Both the position numbers and the translations under genes were made by a program. Source: Lacrimispora saccharolytica (lineage in GTDB: Bacteria > Bacillota > Clostridia > Lachnospirales > Lachnospiraceae). From it: a stretch of DNA of 64,000 bases. The notes beneath the pieces are model-generated. The model was not told the origin of the DNA and made no database searches. It saw nothing but the letters and a program-made list of their open reading frames with translations. Of this stretch, positions 8,693-18,780 are shown in pieces. Each line of letters begins with the position of its first letter. Within the stretch, counting starts at the first letter, position 1. Location of the stretch: contig JADYUL010000002.1 in assembly GCA_021531795.1 (NCBI GenBank), forward strand, positions 124,001-188,000, in the 5' to 3' direction.

Positions 8693-10528
8693 ATGGCAAA
8701 TATCAGACTACTTAGTGAAGAAACAATTGATAAAATAGCTGCCGGTGAGGTGATTGAGCGTCCGGCAAGTATAGTTAAGGAACTGTTGGAGAACGCAATC
8801 GATGCGGGCGCTGACGCCGTGACTGTCGAAATCAAGGAGGGCGGTATATCCTTCATCCGTGTCACAGATAACGGCTGCGGTATTGATCCTGAGGATATCA
8901 GGACTGCCTTTCTCAGACATGCCACAAGTAAGATTACAACAGCAGATGACTTGGATACTGTAGAAAGCCTGGGCTTTAGAGGAGAGGCTCTAAGCTCAAT
9001 TGCAGCAGTATCCAATGTAGAACTCTTAACCAAAACCAAGGATAGCCTTCTTGGCATAAGATATATGATAGAAGGTGCTAAGGAGGTTGATTTTGAGGAA
9101 ATAGGTATTCCTAACGGTACGAGTATAATTGTCCGTAATCTGTTCTTTAATACACCTGTCAGAAGAAAGTTCTTAAAAAGCGCAATCACTGAGGCAGGCT
9201 ATGTGGCCGAGGTCTGTGAGCATATAGCTCTGTCACGACCTGATATATCCGTTAAATTTGTCAATTCCGGATCTGTCAAGTTCCATACCTCGGGTTCCGG
9301 AGACCTTAAGGAACTGATATATCGAATCTATGGCAGGGATGTTAGTCGTGAAATATTACCGATTAATGAGAAAAGGGATGAGATATCCCTGAACGGATAT
9401 CTGGGTAAGCCTGTACTTAACAGAAGCAACAGGAACTTTGAAATATATTTTGTTAACGGTAGATTCGTAAAATCTAAGGTTATTCAGAATGCCTGTGAAG
9501 AGGGCTACCGTCAGTATCTGATGCAGCACAAGTTCCCCTTCCTGGTACTCAATATTAATATTGATCCATTATATGTCGATGTGAATGTGCATCCGACCAA
9601 GATGGAGGTGCGTTTCAGCAATAATGAGTTGATCTCTGATTTCATATCAAGCGCAGTAGCGGCTACGCTTAAAGTACGTGAGATGATACCCGAAGCGATC
9701 CTTTCTGAGGTACAAAAGGAAGCGGCAATTGATGTTATATCGGGAGAGTCAGGAATTAATCATGAAATAATAACGAAAGATTCAGATGATTATTCAAGGG
9801 ATGAATCTCCGATTAATACGGAAGATGTTTTTTCTGCCCCGGAGCCGTTTGAGACTAATCGTGTACTGGAGAGCCGTGAAAATGTTAGTCAGGGCATTTT
9901 TGTCCAACAGGATCTGTTCGAAGATAAGCTGCTAAGCTATGACGCAATGCAGGATTACAGGATAATCGGTCAGGTCTTTGATACCTATTGGATTATTGAA
10001 TACAAGGATAAACTGTTATTCATGGACCAGCATGCGGCACATGAGAAGGTAAAGTATGAGGCGCTGATCAAGAGCTATGAGAACAGGTCGGTGTGCAGTC
10101 AGCAGATTAATCCGCCGGTTGTAATTAACCTGACACCGGTTGAGTATAATCTTGTGAATGAAAACCTCACTTCATTTGAATCTCTTGGCTTTGAACTTGA
10201 GAACTTCAAGGGACCGGATATTCTGCTTAGGGCGATACCGCTTGATCTGTACGGGCGTTCCGCCAAGGATATGTTCGTTGAGATTGTGGATGAACTGGCA
10301 GAGACGGGGCTTCGCAAAATTTCCGGTGTAATCTGTGAAAAGATTGCTTCGATGGCCTGTAAGGCTGCAGTTAAGGGTAATACCAATATGACGGAGGATG
10401 AGGCGAGGGCACTTATTGCAAAGCTTATGACGCTTGATAATCCGTACAACTGTCCCCACGGAAGACCAACCCTGTTTTCCATGAGTAAGCAGGAGATAGA
10501 GAAGAAATTCAAACGAATAGTAAACTGA
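8693..10528 (+). CDS. mutL: DNA mismatch repair protein MutL, endonuclease type
   Basis: This 611-residue protein has the GHKL ATPase domain (ENAIDAGAD, DNGCGID, GFRGEALSSI in the first ~105 residues), a variable linker (~340-420) and a C-terminal dimerisation domain. That domain carries DQHAAHEKVKYE near residue 445, ACKAAVKGN and CPHGRP. These mark the metal-dependent nicking MutL found in bacteria that lack MutH. The organism therefore probably directs repair without Dam/MutH. Its stop overlaps the miaA ATG by one base. Confidence 0.97.
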   Translation: MANIRLLSEETIDKIAAGEVIERPASIVKELLENAIDAGADAVTVEIKEGGISFIRVTDNGCGIDPEDIRTAFLRHATSKITTADDLDTVESLGFRGEALSSIAAVSNVELLTKTKDSLLGIRYMIEGAKEVDFEEIGIPNGTSIIVRNLFFNTPVRRKFLKSAITEAGYVAEVCEHIALSRPDISVKFVNSGSVKFHTSGSGDLKELIYRIYGRDVSREILPINEKRDEISLNGYLGKPVLNRSNRNFEIYFVNGRFVKSKVIQNACEEGYRQYLMQHKFPFLVLNINIDPLYVDVNVHPTKMEVRFSNNELISDFISSAVAATLKVREMIPEAILSEVQKEAAIDVISGESGINHEIITKDSDDYSRDESPINTEDVFSAPEPFETNRVLESRENVSQGIFVQQDLFEDKLLSYDAMQDYRIIGQVFDTYWIIEYKDKLLFMDQHAAHEKVKYEALIKSYENRSVCSQQINPPVVINLTPVEYNLVNENLTSFESLGFELENFKGPDILLRAIPLDLYGRSAKDMFVEIVDELAETGLRKISGVICEKIASMACKAAVKGNTNMTEDEARALIAKLMTLDNPYNCPHGRPTLFSMSKQEIEKKFKRIVN

Positions 10529-11484
10529 TGATAGCTAAAGACAGACCATTAATTATTATCGGCGGACCTACAGGTGTCGGTAAAAGTGATATTGCAATTA
10601 AGCTTGCCAAGAGAATAAACGGTGAGATAGTAAGTGCAGATTCTGTTCAGGTATACAGAGGACTTGATATTGGTTCGGCCAAGATTAGTCCTAAGGATAT
10701 GCAGGGCGTTAAGCATTATCTTATAGATATTCTGAATCCGGATGAGCAGTTCGATGTGGCGGCGTTTAAGAGATATGCAACCAAGGCGATTGATGAGATC
10801 CTGGCAAAGGGATGCATCCCTATTGTAACAGGCGGAACAGCCTTCTACATTCAGGCTCTTCTGTATGGTGTTGACCTTGAGAGTGAGGAGAAGGACTTAA
10901 ACTATCGACAAAAGCTAGAGTCAGAAATTAAGTGTGAAGAGGATGAACTTAAACTGTTTAAAATGCTGGAAGAACTGGACCCTGAGTATGCTAAGAAGAC
11001 TCACTACCACAATGTAAAGAGGGTAATCAGAGCTCTTGAATATATTCATAATACCGGTAATAAGTTTTCTGAGTATAATGCAGCCCAGGCTGCACGTGAA
11101 GCAGAATATAATTTCGCATATTTTGCACTCAATGCCAACAGAGATACTGTTTATGGAAGAATCAATGAAAGAGTGGACAAGATGATAGAGCTTGGCCTGG
11201 TTGACGAGGTTAAAGGACTGCTTGATAAGGGTTATTCGAGTTCTCTTAATTCCATGAGTTCCATTGGTTATAAGGAAATATGTGATTACCTTGAAGGACG
11301 GATGAGCCTGACTGAGTCAGTCGATATGATTAAGCAGCATTCCAGAAATTATGCCAAGCGTCAGCTGACCTGGCTTAGGAGGGAAAGGGATGTTGTATTC
11401 CTTGATCGTGATAAGTATAAGGATGATGAGGAAGTATTACAGTTTATTCTGGATGTATTATGTAATAGAGGAATAAAGGATTAA
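10528..11484 (+). CDS. miaA: tRNA dimethylallyltransferase
   Basis: MiaA transfers the dimethylallyl group to A37 of UNN-decoding tRNAs, making the substrate of MiaB encoded three genes upstream. The 318-residue protein has a P-loop GPTGVGKSD near residue 13, SADSVQVYRGLDIGSAK, and the TGGTAFYIQAL substrate motif, all typical of the family. Start and stop codons are shared (TGATG) with mutL, so translation is likely coupled. Confidence 0.96.
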   Translation: MIAKDRPLIIIGGPTGVGKSDIAIKLAKRINGEIVSADSVQVYRGLDIGSAKISPKDMQGVKHYLIDILNPDEQFDVAAFKRYATKAIDEILAKGCIPIVTGGTAFYIQALLYGVDLESEEKDLNYRQKLESEIKCEEDELKLFKMLEELDPEYAKKTHYHNVKRVIRALEYIHNTGNKFSEYNAAQAAREAEYNFAYFALNANRDTVYGRINERVDKMIELGLVDEVKGLLDKGYSSSLNSMSSIGYKEICDYLEGRMSLTESVDMIKQHSRNYAKRQLTWLRRERDVVFLDRDKYKDDEEVLQFILDVLCNRGIKD

Positions 11485-11489
11485 TTACA

Positions 11490-12764
11490 ATGAACATTTA
11501 TAAAGATATGGGGATTGATGATAAGGTTTACAAGCTTTCGGAATCGATTCTTGAAGGATTATCAGACAGATTTAATGAGATAGACAGGGTTGCTGAGATA
11601 AATCAGCTTAAGGTTGTTAAAGCCATGCAGGAATCAAAGGTATCGGAGGCCTGCCTTTTAGGCACCACCGGCTATGGCTATAACGATATAGGAAGAGATA
11701 CTCTGGAAGAAGTTTATTCGCGGATATTCCATACGGAGGCAGCGTTAGTCAGGCCTCAGATTACCTGCGGAACACATGCTCTTGCCCTTGCACTCATGAG
11801 CAATCTCCGCCCCGGTGATGAACTTCTCTCGCCTGTGGGCAAGCCTTATGACACTCTTGAGGAGGTTATTGGAATAAGACCCAGTATGGGAAGTCTTGCC
11901 GAATACGGGATTACTTATTCACAGGTAGATTTGCTTTCAAACGGTGACTATGACTATGAGGGTATTCGTAAGGCAATCAATGATAAGACTAAGCTTGTAA
12001 CAATACAACGCTCCAAGGGCTACCAGACCAGAAGATCCTTAAGCGTTGAAAGTATTGGCGAGCTTATAAGCTTTATTAAGTCAATCAGAAGTGACATTAT
12101 CTGCATGGTGGATAACTGCTACGGAGAATTTGTTGAGGAAATAGAACCTACGGATGTAGGCGCTGACATGGTGGTCGGTTCGCTTATCAAGAATCCGGGT
12201 GGTGGTCTTGCACCAATCGGTGGATATATTGCGGGCAAAACTGCATGTATTGAGAATGCTGCAAGAAGACTTACTTCTCCCGGACTCGGTAAGGAGGTTG
12301 GAGCTTCTCTCGGAATACTGAAGGATTTCTATCAGGGTTTGTTCCTGGCTCCTACAGTGACTGCGTCAGCACTTAAGGGTGCGATATTTGCATCTGCAAT
12401 GTTTGAGAAGGCAGGCTTTCCGGTTCTTCCGGACTCTGTGGAAGAACGTGTGGATATTATTCAGGCTGTTACATTCGGCAAGCCTGAGGGTGTTATAGCC
12501 TTCTGTAAAGGGATTCAGGCTGCTGCCCCGATTGATTCTTTTGTATCACCTGAGCCCTGGGATATGCCCGGCTATGATGCGCCGGTTATCATGGCTGCCG
12601 GAGCCTTTGTATCAGGTTCCAGCATTGAACTGTCTGCTGACGGCCCTATCAAGCCGCCATATGCTGTATATTTTCAGGGTGGACTCACATGGCCGCATGC
12701 CAAGTTCGGTATACTTAAGGCTTTCCAGTCAGTATATGATGCAGGTCTCATCAACTTGTTATAG
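11490..12764 (+). CDS. methionine gamma-lyase family PLP protein, YnbB-like
   Basis: This 424-residue fold-type-I PLP enzyme belongs to COG4100, often annotated as aluminium-resistance or methionine gamma-lyase-like. The PLP region is visible as VDNCYGEF and, further on, SLIKNPGGGLAPIGGYIAG, with K in the SLIKN motif the probable Schiff-base lysine. A GTTGYGYNDIGRDTLE segment near residue 60 is characteristic of this subgroup. The true substrate is unproven. It sits after miaA with a 5-base gap, a placement seen in many Firmicutes. A 64-base gap without a recognisable terminator separates it from mreB. Confidence 0.88.
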   Translation: MNIYKDMGIDDKVYKLSESILEGLSDRFNEIDRVAEINQLKVVKAMQESKVSEACLLGTTGYGYNDIGRDTLEEVYSRIFHTEAALVRPQITCGTHALALALMSNLRPGDELLSPVGKPYDTLEEVIGIRPSMGSLAEYGITYSQVDLLSNGDYDYEGIRKAINDKTKLVTIQRSKGYQTRRSLSVESIGELISFIKSIRSDIICMVDNCYGEFVEEIEPTDVGADMVVGSLIKNPGGGLAPIGGYIAGKTACIENAARRLTSPGLGKEVGASLGILKDFYQGLFLAPTVTASALKGAIFASAMFEKAGFPVLPDSVEERVDIIQAVTFGKPEGVIAFCKGIQAAAPIDSFVSPEPWDMPGYDAPVIMAAGAFVSGSSIELSADGPIKPPYAVYFQGGLTWPHAKFGILKAFQSVYDAGLINLL

Positions 12765-12828
12765 TGATGATTTTGATGTAAAATAAATGTTTAGCAAACT
12801 ATAGATTATTGATGGTAGGAGCATAAAA

Positions 12829-13845
12829 TTGAGCAATAATATTTTCGGAATCGATATCGGAACAAGCAACTTAAGAATCTATAATCAGTCAGACAACAGC
12901 GTTTTTATGGAGAAGAACATGATAGCCATCGAGAATAAGAAGACTCTTTTGGCATATGGCGACTCCGCATATGAGATGTACGAGAAGGCGCCGCAGTCAA
13001 TTGTCGCGTCTTTCCCCGTAATAAACGGTGTAATTGCTGACATCAACAATATGCAGACGCTTATTGAATACTTTATTTCGGATTTAAGCAAGGGCGGTAT
13101 CAAGCCGGCGGATTATTTCGTGGCAGTGCCTACGGACGTAACCGAGGTAGAGAAGAGGGCATTCTATGATCTTGTTAGGGATGCATCCATTAAGGCTCAT
13201 AAGATATATATTGTTGAGAAGGCTGTTGCTGACGGTCTGGGACTCGGAGTCGATGTTAAGCATGCTCAGGGTGTAATGGTTGTAAATGTGGGATATTCTA
13301 CGACAGAGGTATCCATCCTGTCGCTTGGCGGAATCGTGCTAAGCAGGCTGATTAAGACTGCAGGCTTTGCTTTTATTGAAGATATCAGAAATGCCATACG
13401 TAAGGACTTCAATCTCTTTATAGGTGAGAAGAGCGCTGAGAAGATACTTATGTCTCTGTCGGATCTTGTGGCAGATGGAGAAGAGGCTGTATGCTACGGC
13501 AGGGATATCGTATCGGGACTTCCGGTTGAAAAGCATATTCCTACTGATGTTATTGATATGTCTATGAACACCTCCTTCGGCTCGATTGCTGACTGCATTA
13601 AGCAGATACTTGAGCGCACTCCGCCGGAGCTTGGAGCCGATATCTACAGACACGGTATATACCTTACCGGAGGAGCAAGTCAGGCTCATAATCTTGCAGA
13701 ATATATCGCTGAGAGTACCGGAATCAAAGTCAATGTGGGTGAGGACCCCATAAACAGTGTTGTGGATGGACTTGCCAAGATAATCAACGAAGAAAAGTAC
13801 AGACCACTTGCATATAGCACAATTGAAGGATTAGGTGTTAGATGA
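12829..13845 (+). CDS. mreB: rod shape-determining protein, MreB/Mbl family actin homologue
   Basis: MreB polymers on the inner membrane face position the elongation machinery. In 338 residues the actin-fold signatures are present: GIDIGTSNLRI at the N-terminus (phosphate 1), VVNVGYSTTEVSIL (phosphate 2), and LTGGASQAHNLAEYI (adenosine motif). The start codon is TTG with TAGGAG eight bases upstream. It heads the mreBCD-PBP2-minC-rodA cluster and overlaps mreC by four bases. The phosphate-1 loop has NLR where classical MreB has NTL, so a divergent Mbl/MreBH-like paralogue is possible. Confidence 0.9.
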   Translation: MSNNIFGIDIGTSNLRIYNQSDNSVFMEKNMIAIENKKTLLAYGDSAYEMYEKAPQSIVASFPVINGVIADINNMQTLIEYFISDLSKGGIKPADYFVAVPTDVTEVEKRAFYDLVRDASIKAHKIYIVEKAVADGLGLGVDVKHAQGVMVVNVGYSTTEVSILSLGGIVLSRLIKTAGFAFIEDIRNAIRKDFNLFIGEKSAEKILMSLSDLVADGEEAVCYGRDIVSGLPVEKHIPTDVIDMSMNTSFGSIADCIKQILERTPPELGADIYRHGIYLTGGASQAHNLAEYIAESTGIKVNVGEDPINSVVDGLAKIINEEKYRPLAYSTIEGLGVR

Positions 13846-14708
13846 GTCCATTAGTTAAGAGAAAAAGGGAGCGAAATCCGTTGCCGACTAAGTATTTACT
13901 GCTTATTCTGACAATGGTCTGCGTTATCCTTATGGTCCTGTCTTTCTCAACAGGTATTCTGTCCGGACCGCTCAATGCCATTAGTTCCATTCTTGTTCCG
14001 TTTCAGAAGGGACTTACACAGGTAGGAACGGCCATTGTAGACAGAACCGAGAATCTCGGAACACTTGAAGAGGTTATGAAGGAAAATGAGGAACTCAGGC
14101 AGAAGGTCAATGAACTGACCGAAGCCAACACACTTCTTCAGCAGGATAAATACGAATTAACTACCCTTAGAGAACTTTATGAATTAGATAAGGAATATGA
14201 TGAATATGAGAAGACCGGTGCAAGGATTATTTCCAGAGATCCGGGCAACTTTTATTCAAATTTTGTTATTGATAAGGGAACCAATGACGGAATCCAGGTT
14301 GACTGCAATGTAATTGCGGGCGGCGGACTGGTAGGAAGAGTCACCGATGTGGGTCCCAATTTCGCCAAGGTTGTGTCGATTATCAATGATAATACAAATA
14401 CCTCGGGAAGTGTATTGTCAACAGGAGATAACCTTATTGTATCCGGTAATCTGATCTTTATGCAGGAGCTGGGTGTAATTGAATTCAGCCAGCTTGACTC
14501 TGAGAAGGAGGGCATTGCCTCCGGAGATAAGGTTGTAACCTCCAATATTTCCGACAAGTATCTGCCGGGTATTCTTATTGGATACATTGAAACCATCAAT
14601 ACAGATTCCAACAATATGACCAAGTCCGGAACCATCATTCCGGTTGTTGACTTTAAACATCTTGATGAGGTCCTGGTCATTACTGAGATTAAGGAGAATC
14701 CATATTAA
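13842..14708 (+). CDS. mreC: rod shape-determining protein MreC
   Basis: MreC is an extracytoplasmic scaffold linking MreB and MreD to PBP2 and RodA. The 288-residue protein has a basic cytoplasmic tip, one transmembrane helix (about residues 17-38), a coiled coil (about 70-110) and the beta-rich MreC domain with the GLVGRVTDVGPNFAKV motif. Position between mreB and mreD confirms the assignment. The stop overlaps the mreD ATG by one base. Confidence 0.95.
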   Translation: MSPLVKRKRERNPLPTKYLLLILTMVCVILMVLSFSTGILSGPLNAISSILVPFQKGLTQVGTAIVDRTENLGTLEEVMKENEELRQKVNELTEANTLLQQDKYELTTLRELYELDKEYDEYEKTGARIISRDPGNFYSNFVIDKGTNDGIQVDCNVIAGGGLVGRVTDVGPNFAKVVSIINDNTNTSGSVLSTGDNLIVSGNLIFMQELGVIEFSQLDSEKEGIASGDKVVTSNISDKYLPGILIGYIETINTDSNNMTKSGTIIPVVDFKHLDEVLVITEIKENPY

Positions 14709-15223
14709 TGAAGACTGTTGTTAACGCGATTCTTATAATAATTGCATTTTTGCTTCAGTCAACATTGTTTTCACGCTTTACAATAGCCGGAATTACGCCC
14801 AATCTGATACTTATTGTAGTTGCATCCATAGGCTTTTTGTCGGGACGCAGAAATGGGTTAATTGCGGGCTTTTTTGCCGGAATGTTATTTGATGTATTCT
14901 TTGGGTTCGTGTACGGATTATATGCCTGTATATTCATGTACATAGGCTTTACCAACGGCATATTCCAGAAGTTGTTGTTCCCCAATGACATCAAGCTTCC
15001 TCTCGGACTTATTGTTGTGAGCGATATTCTGTATGGACACGTATGCTATATTTTCATGTTCCTGTTCAAGGGAGACTTAGGATACGTGTACTATCTTTTG
15101 AACATTATTCTTCCGGAGGTCGTATATACTGTTGTGATTTCGTGCGTGCTTTTCCCGTTAATCCAGACTATATACAGGAAGATCTCAACGTTTGAGGAAA
15201 AGGAAACAGATACAATTGGCTAG
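14708..15223 (+). CDS. mreD: rod shape-determining protein MreD
   Basis: This is a small polytopic membrane protein of 171 residues with about five hydrophobic helices, typical of MreD, which completes the elongasome membrane core. The segment FLSGRRNGLIAGFFAGMLFD resembles the conserved central region of the family. Sequence conservation is low in MreD, so the call rests mainly on topology, length and position between mreC and the PBP2 gene. Its last bases contain the Shine-Dalgarno region and start of the next gene. Confidence 0.93.
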   Translation: MKTVVNAILIIIAFLLQSTLFSRFTIAGITPNLILIVVASIGFLSGRRNGLIAGFFAGMLFDVFFGFVYGLYACIFMYIGFTNGIFQKLLFPNDIKLPLGLIVVSDILYGHVCYIFMFLFKGDLGYVYYLLNIILPEVVYTVVISCVLFPLIQTIYRKISTFEEKETDTIG

Positions 15224-18119
15224 AAAAAATACGGATAATTATATAAATTCCACACAGGGAAGAAGTCTTGTGCTCGGTATTATTATTGCAATTATCGGTG
15301 TGATATTGACCGGCAGGATATTCTACCTGCAGATTCTTCACGGAGAGGAAGCACTGAACGACTTCACTCTCAAGATTTGTAAGGAAAGGTCCATACCGAG
15401 TACCAGAGGGATAATATATGACCGCAACGGCAAGGTGCTGGCTTACAATGAGCTTGCCTATAATGTGACCATTGAGGATGTATATGAATCCGGTACCGGC
15501 AAGAATCGCAATATTAACGATACCCTGATGAAGACCATAGCTCTGATTGAGCGTAACGGCGACAGAACCATCGGTGACTTCAGTGTTGTTCTTGATGAGA
15601 ATAATGAGTTTGCCTATACGGTAAGCGATACGGCACTCAGACGCTTTAAAGCAGATGTTTTCGGCTATAAAGACCCCGGTGAGATGAAGTATGAGGAAGC
15701 CAACGCCACTGCCGAGGATATGATTGCTTATTTATGCTCCTACGGTAAATTCGGTATTGGAGAATCATCAGACCCGGAGAATCCCAGAGATTCCTTTAAG
15801 ATAGGCAAGGGATATACCAAGGAAGAGATACTGAAGCTTGTCAATATCAGGTATGCAATGAGCCTTAACAGTTATCAGAAGTATATTCCCACTGTTATAG
15901 CAACCGGTGTTAGTGATGAGAGTGTAGCATCCATTATGGAGAACAGTGATTCGCTGCTTGGTGTTGCAATTGCAGAGGATACAATACGAAAATATAACGA
16001 TGCCCTGTATTTTTCTCAGATAATAGGATATACGGGCAAGATATCCGAGAATGAGCTGGAGACCTTCAACAATGTTTCTGCTGAGGAACTTGGCGAAACG
16101 GATAAGGTAAGGTCAGATTATATACTTACGGACATGGTCGGTAAGGCGGGTATAGAGAGAACTCTTGAAACCTATCTTCAGGGTGTAAAGGGAAGCGAGA
16201 CAGTATATGTTAATAACCTTGGTAAGGTAATCAAGAACACCAAGACCATAGATCCGGTCGCAGGTAATGATGTATACCTTACAATTGATGCAGATCTGCA
16301 GAAGGCTGTCTACAACATCCTCGAACAGAAGCTTGCCGGAATCCTGGTTACCAAAATTCAGAATCAGACGACCTTCGAACCGCCTGAGAATATGGCTGCG
16401 AGTAAGTATATCATTCCGATTACGGACGTATATTTTGCACTGATTAACAATAATGTTATTGATATTAATCATTTCGAGAAGTCAGATGCTAAAGATTGTG
16501 AGAGACAGATATACGATATCTATTCCGAGCAGAAATCCGATGTTCTCGAAAGGCTGAGAAGTGAATTGACAGAAACCTTTGTTCCGTATATGGACCTGTC
16601 TGAGGAATATCAGATATACGAAAGCTATATTGTTACCATGCTTACGGAAAAGGGTGTTATCAAAGATTCCGAGATCGATAAGGAGAATGAGACCTATCTG
16701 GCATGGAGAGTGGAGGAGACGATCAGTCTCGGAGATTATCTTAAGTACCTGATCTCCGAAAATCTTATTGATGCCACCAGAATAAATCTTAACCAGGAGT
16801 ATTCAGATTCAAATGAGGAATACAATGAACTGGTTGAGTATGTCATAGGTGAGTTGTCCGAAAACACTACTTTCTCAAAGAAAATGTACAAATACATGAT
16901 CAGAAATGAGAAGATAACCGGACATCAGATTATAGCAACTCTTTTGGAGCAGGATGTAATATCCATTACTGAGGAAGAACAGAAGAAGTTCTATAACAAT
17001 GTGATGAGTTCATATAACTTCACGTTGTACTTAATCGAGAATCTGTATATTACACCTGCAATGCTTGCTCTCGATCCGTACTCAGCTTCATGTGTTATCA
17101 CCAATATGAACGGTGAGGTCTTAGCCATGGTATCATATCCCAGCTATGACAATAACAGACTGGCCAACAGTATTGATTCACAGTATTATGCCAAGCTGCA
17201 GAGCGACCTGTCCAAGCCGTTATGGAATTATGCAACCCAGCAGAAGACTGCTCCGGGTTCAACATTTAAGATGGTAAGTGCTACTGCAGGTCTTGAGGAA
17301 GGCGTTATTAATACGTCGACAACTATCGTCTGCAAGGGATATTTTGACAGATTCGAGAATGAAATGTACAGGTGCTGGGCATATCCCAATGCTCATGGTT
17401 CGCTTAATGTGTCGGGCGGAATAGAGAATTCCTGCAATGCTTTTTTCTATGAAGTCGGATATGAGTTGTCCATTGACGAGAATGGCAATTATGACGAAGA
17501 ATTGGGCTTGAGTAAGCTTGCCAAGTATGCTGATTGGTACGGTTTGTCTGAGAAATCGGGAGTTGAAATAGAAGAATCAGAGCCTGATGTATCCGATGAA
17601 TACCCGGTTCTTTCAGCTATTGGCCAGGGTACCAACAACTATACCACCGTCGGCCTTGCAAGGTATGTATCTGCAGTTGCCAACAGCGGTATATGCTATA
17701 ACCTTAGTCTTTTGGACAAGGTTCAGGACTCTAACGGCAATCTGATTAAGGACTTTGTTCCTGCTGTCAGAAATACAATAGAACTTCCTGACAGCTATTG
17801 GAATGCCATTCACACCGGCATGAGAAGAGTGGTTCAGAAGAAGGCATACTATAATGATCTGGGTGTCGATGTAGCAGGTAAGACCGGTACTGCACAGGAA
17901 AGTAAGAGCAGGACGAACCATGCATTATTCGTAAGCTATGCTCCTTACAACAATCCTGAGATTGCTGTTGCTACACGTATCGCGTTTGGATACTCATCCG
18001 ATTATGCAGCCAATGCGACACGAGACATCTATAAATATTACTTTGATCTTGAAGAGGAAGATGATATTCTGACCGGTACTGCCGAGGTTCCGGACGTAGT
18101 AATATCGGGAGGAGACTGA
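15216..18119 (+). CDS. mrdA: penicillin-binding protein 2, elongation transpeptidase, with large insertion
   Basis: This class B PBP cross-links lateral wall peptidoglycan with RodA. The 967 residues run: short cytoplasmic tip, membrane anchor (~13-35), dimerisation domain with RSIPSTRGIIYDRNGKVLA, then transpeptidase domain. Active-site motifs are complete: STFK (S682), SCN (S739) and KTGT (K889). About 240 acidic, probably helical residues (~376-612) interrupt the domain between LTIDADLQ and DPYSAS, making it far longer than the ~630-residue E. coli enzyme. I prefer TTG 15216 (GGAAA at 15202-15206); an in-frame TTG at 15192 is the alternative. Confidence 0.93.
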   Translation: MARKNTDNYINSTQGRSLVLGIIIAIIGVILTGRIFYLQILHGEEALNDFTLKICKERSIPSTRGIIYDRNGKVLAYNELAYNVTIEDVYESGTGKNRNINDTLMKTIALIERNGDRTIGDFSVVLDENNEFAYTVSDTALRRFKADVFGYKDPGEMKYEEANATAEDMIAYLCSYGKFGIGESSDPENPRDSFKIGKGYTKEEILKLVNIRYAMSLNSYQKYIPTVIATGVSDESVASIMENSDSLLGVAIAEDTIRKYNDALYFSQIIGYTGKISENELETFNNVSAEELGETDKVRSDYILTDMVGKAGIERTLETYLQGVKGSETVYVNNLGKVIKNTKTIDPVAGNDVYLTIDADLQKAVYNILEQKLAGILVTKIQNQTTFEPPENMAASKYIIPITDVYFALINNNVIDINHFEKSDAKDCERQIYDIYSEQKSDVLERLRSELTETFVPYMDLSEEYQIYESYIVTMLTEKGVIKDSEIDKENETYLAWRVEETISLGDYLKYLISENLIDATRINLNQEYSDSNEEYNELVEYVIGELSENTTFSKKMYKYMIRNEKITGHQIIATLLEQDVISITEEEQKKFYNNVMSSYNFTLYLIENLYITPAMLALDPYSASCVITNMNGEVLAMVSYPSYDNNRLANSIDSQYYAKLQSDLSKPLWNYATQQKTAPGSTFKMVSATAGLEEGVINTSTTIVCKGYFDRFENEMYRCWAYPNAHGSLNVSGGIENSCNAFFYEVGYELSIDENGNYDEELGLSKLAKYADWYGLSEKSGVEIEESEPDVSDEYPVLSAIGQGTNNYTTVGLARYVSAVANSGICYNLSLLDKVQDSNGNLIKDFVPAVRNTIELPDSYWNAIHTGMRRVVQKKAYYNDLGVDVAGKTGTAQESKSRTNHALFVSYAPYNNPEIAVATRIAFGYSSDYAANATRDIYKYYFDLEEEDDILTGTAEVPDVVISGGD

Positions 18120-18120
18120 T

Positions 18121-18780
18121 ATGGTTGTAATTAAGAGCTATCCCGGGGGTCTGTCCCTTAGATTGAACAATGATGAAGATTATGAGACCATTTTGGATGA
18201 GGTATCGAACAAATTTGAGGAGAGCAGGAAGTTCTTCAAGAATGCTTCCGTAGCCATCTCGGTTGAAGGCAGGGTACTCGATGCAGAGGAGGAGAAGAGA
18301 TTAATCTGTGCAATTGAGGAACACTCCGATTTGTCCGTAATCTGTCTGGTGGGCAAGAACGAGGAGACTAACCGCAAGTTTGTCAAGGCGCTTAAGAAGA
18401 TTGATGAGATGAAGGATGAATACAATAACAGGGTATTCAGAGGTAATGTACTTGCCTCTCAGTGCGTTGACAGCGAGGGCGTACTTGTGATCATCGGTAA
18501 TGTCTGCCGTGGTGGTAAGGTGGTTGCAGGCAAAGATATTATCGTTATGGGTGAACTTGAGGGAGAAGCCTTATGCGGTCAAAAGTGCGAGAATTCAGTA
18601 GCCATCGCACTTAAGATGAATCCCTCGAGACTGATTATAGGTAGCAAAACCTACAAGCCGTCCAAATCCGGTCTTTTTGATAAGAGAAAGAGTGAACCCT
18701 GCGTGATCTATGACAGGAGCGGTAGTCTTGTCTGCGAAGTGGTCACTCCGGAGATTATTGCTGATGTTACGTCAATATAG
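18121..18780 (+). CDS. minC: septum site-determining protein MinC, divergent
   Basis: MinC blocks FtsZ assembly away from midcell and is normally activated and localised by MinD. The 219-residue protein has an N-terminal FtsZ-binding-type domain (~1-95) and a C-terminal beta-helix starting FRGNV near residue 106, followed by VIIGNVCRGGKVVAGKDIIVMG. The RSGQ motif that binds MinD is replaced by LASQ (residues 111-114), and the usual HAG is LCG. minD and minE do not follow; rodA overlaps the last 17 bases. It could therefore act without MinD or be decaying, although the frame is intact. Confidence 0.88.
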   Translation: MVVIKSYPGGLSLRLNNDEDYETILDEVSNKFEESRKFFKNASVAISVEGRVLDAEEEKRLICAIEEHSDLSVICLVGKNEETNRKFVKALKKIDEMKDEYNNRVFRGNVLASQCVDSEGVLVIIGNVCRGGKVVAGKDIIVMGELEGEALCGQKCENSVAIALKMNPSRLIIGSKTYKPSKSGLFDKRKSEPCVIYDRSGSLVCEVVTPEIIADVTSI

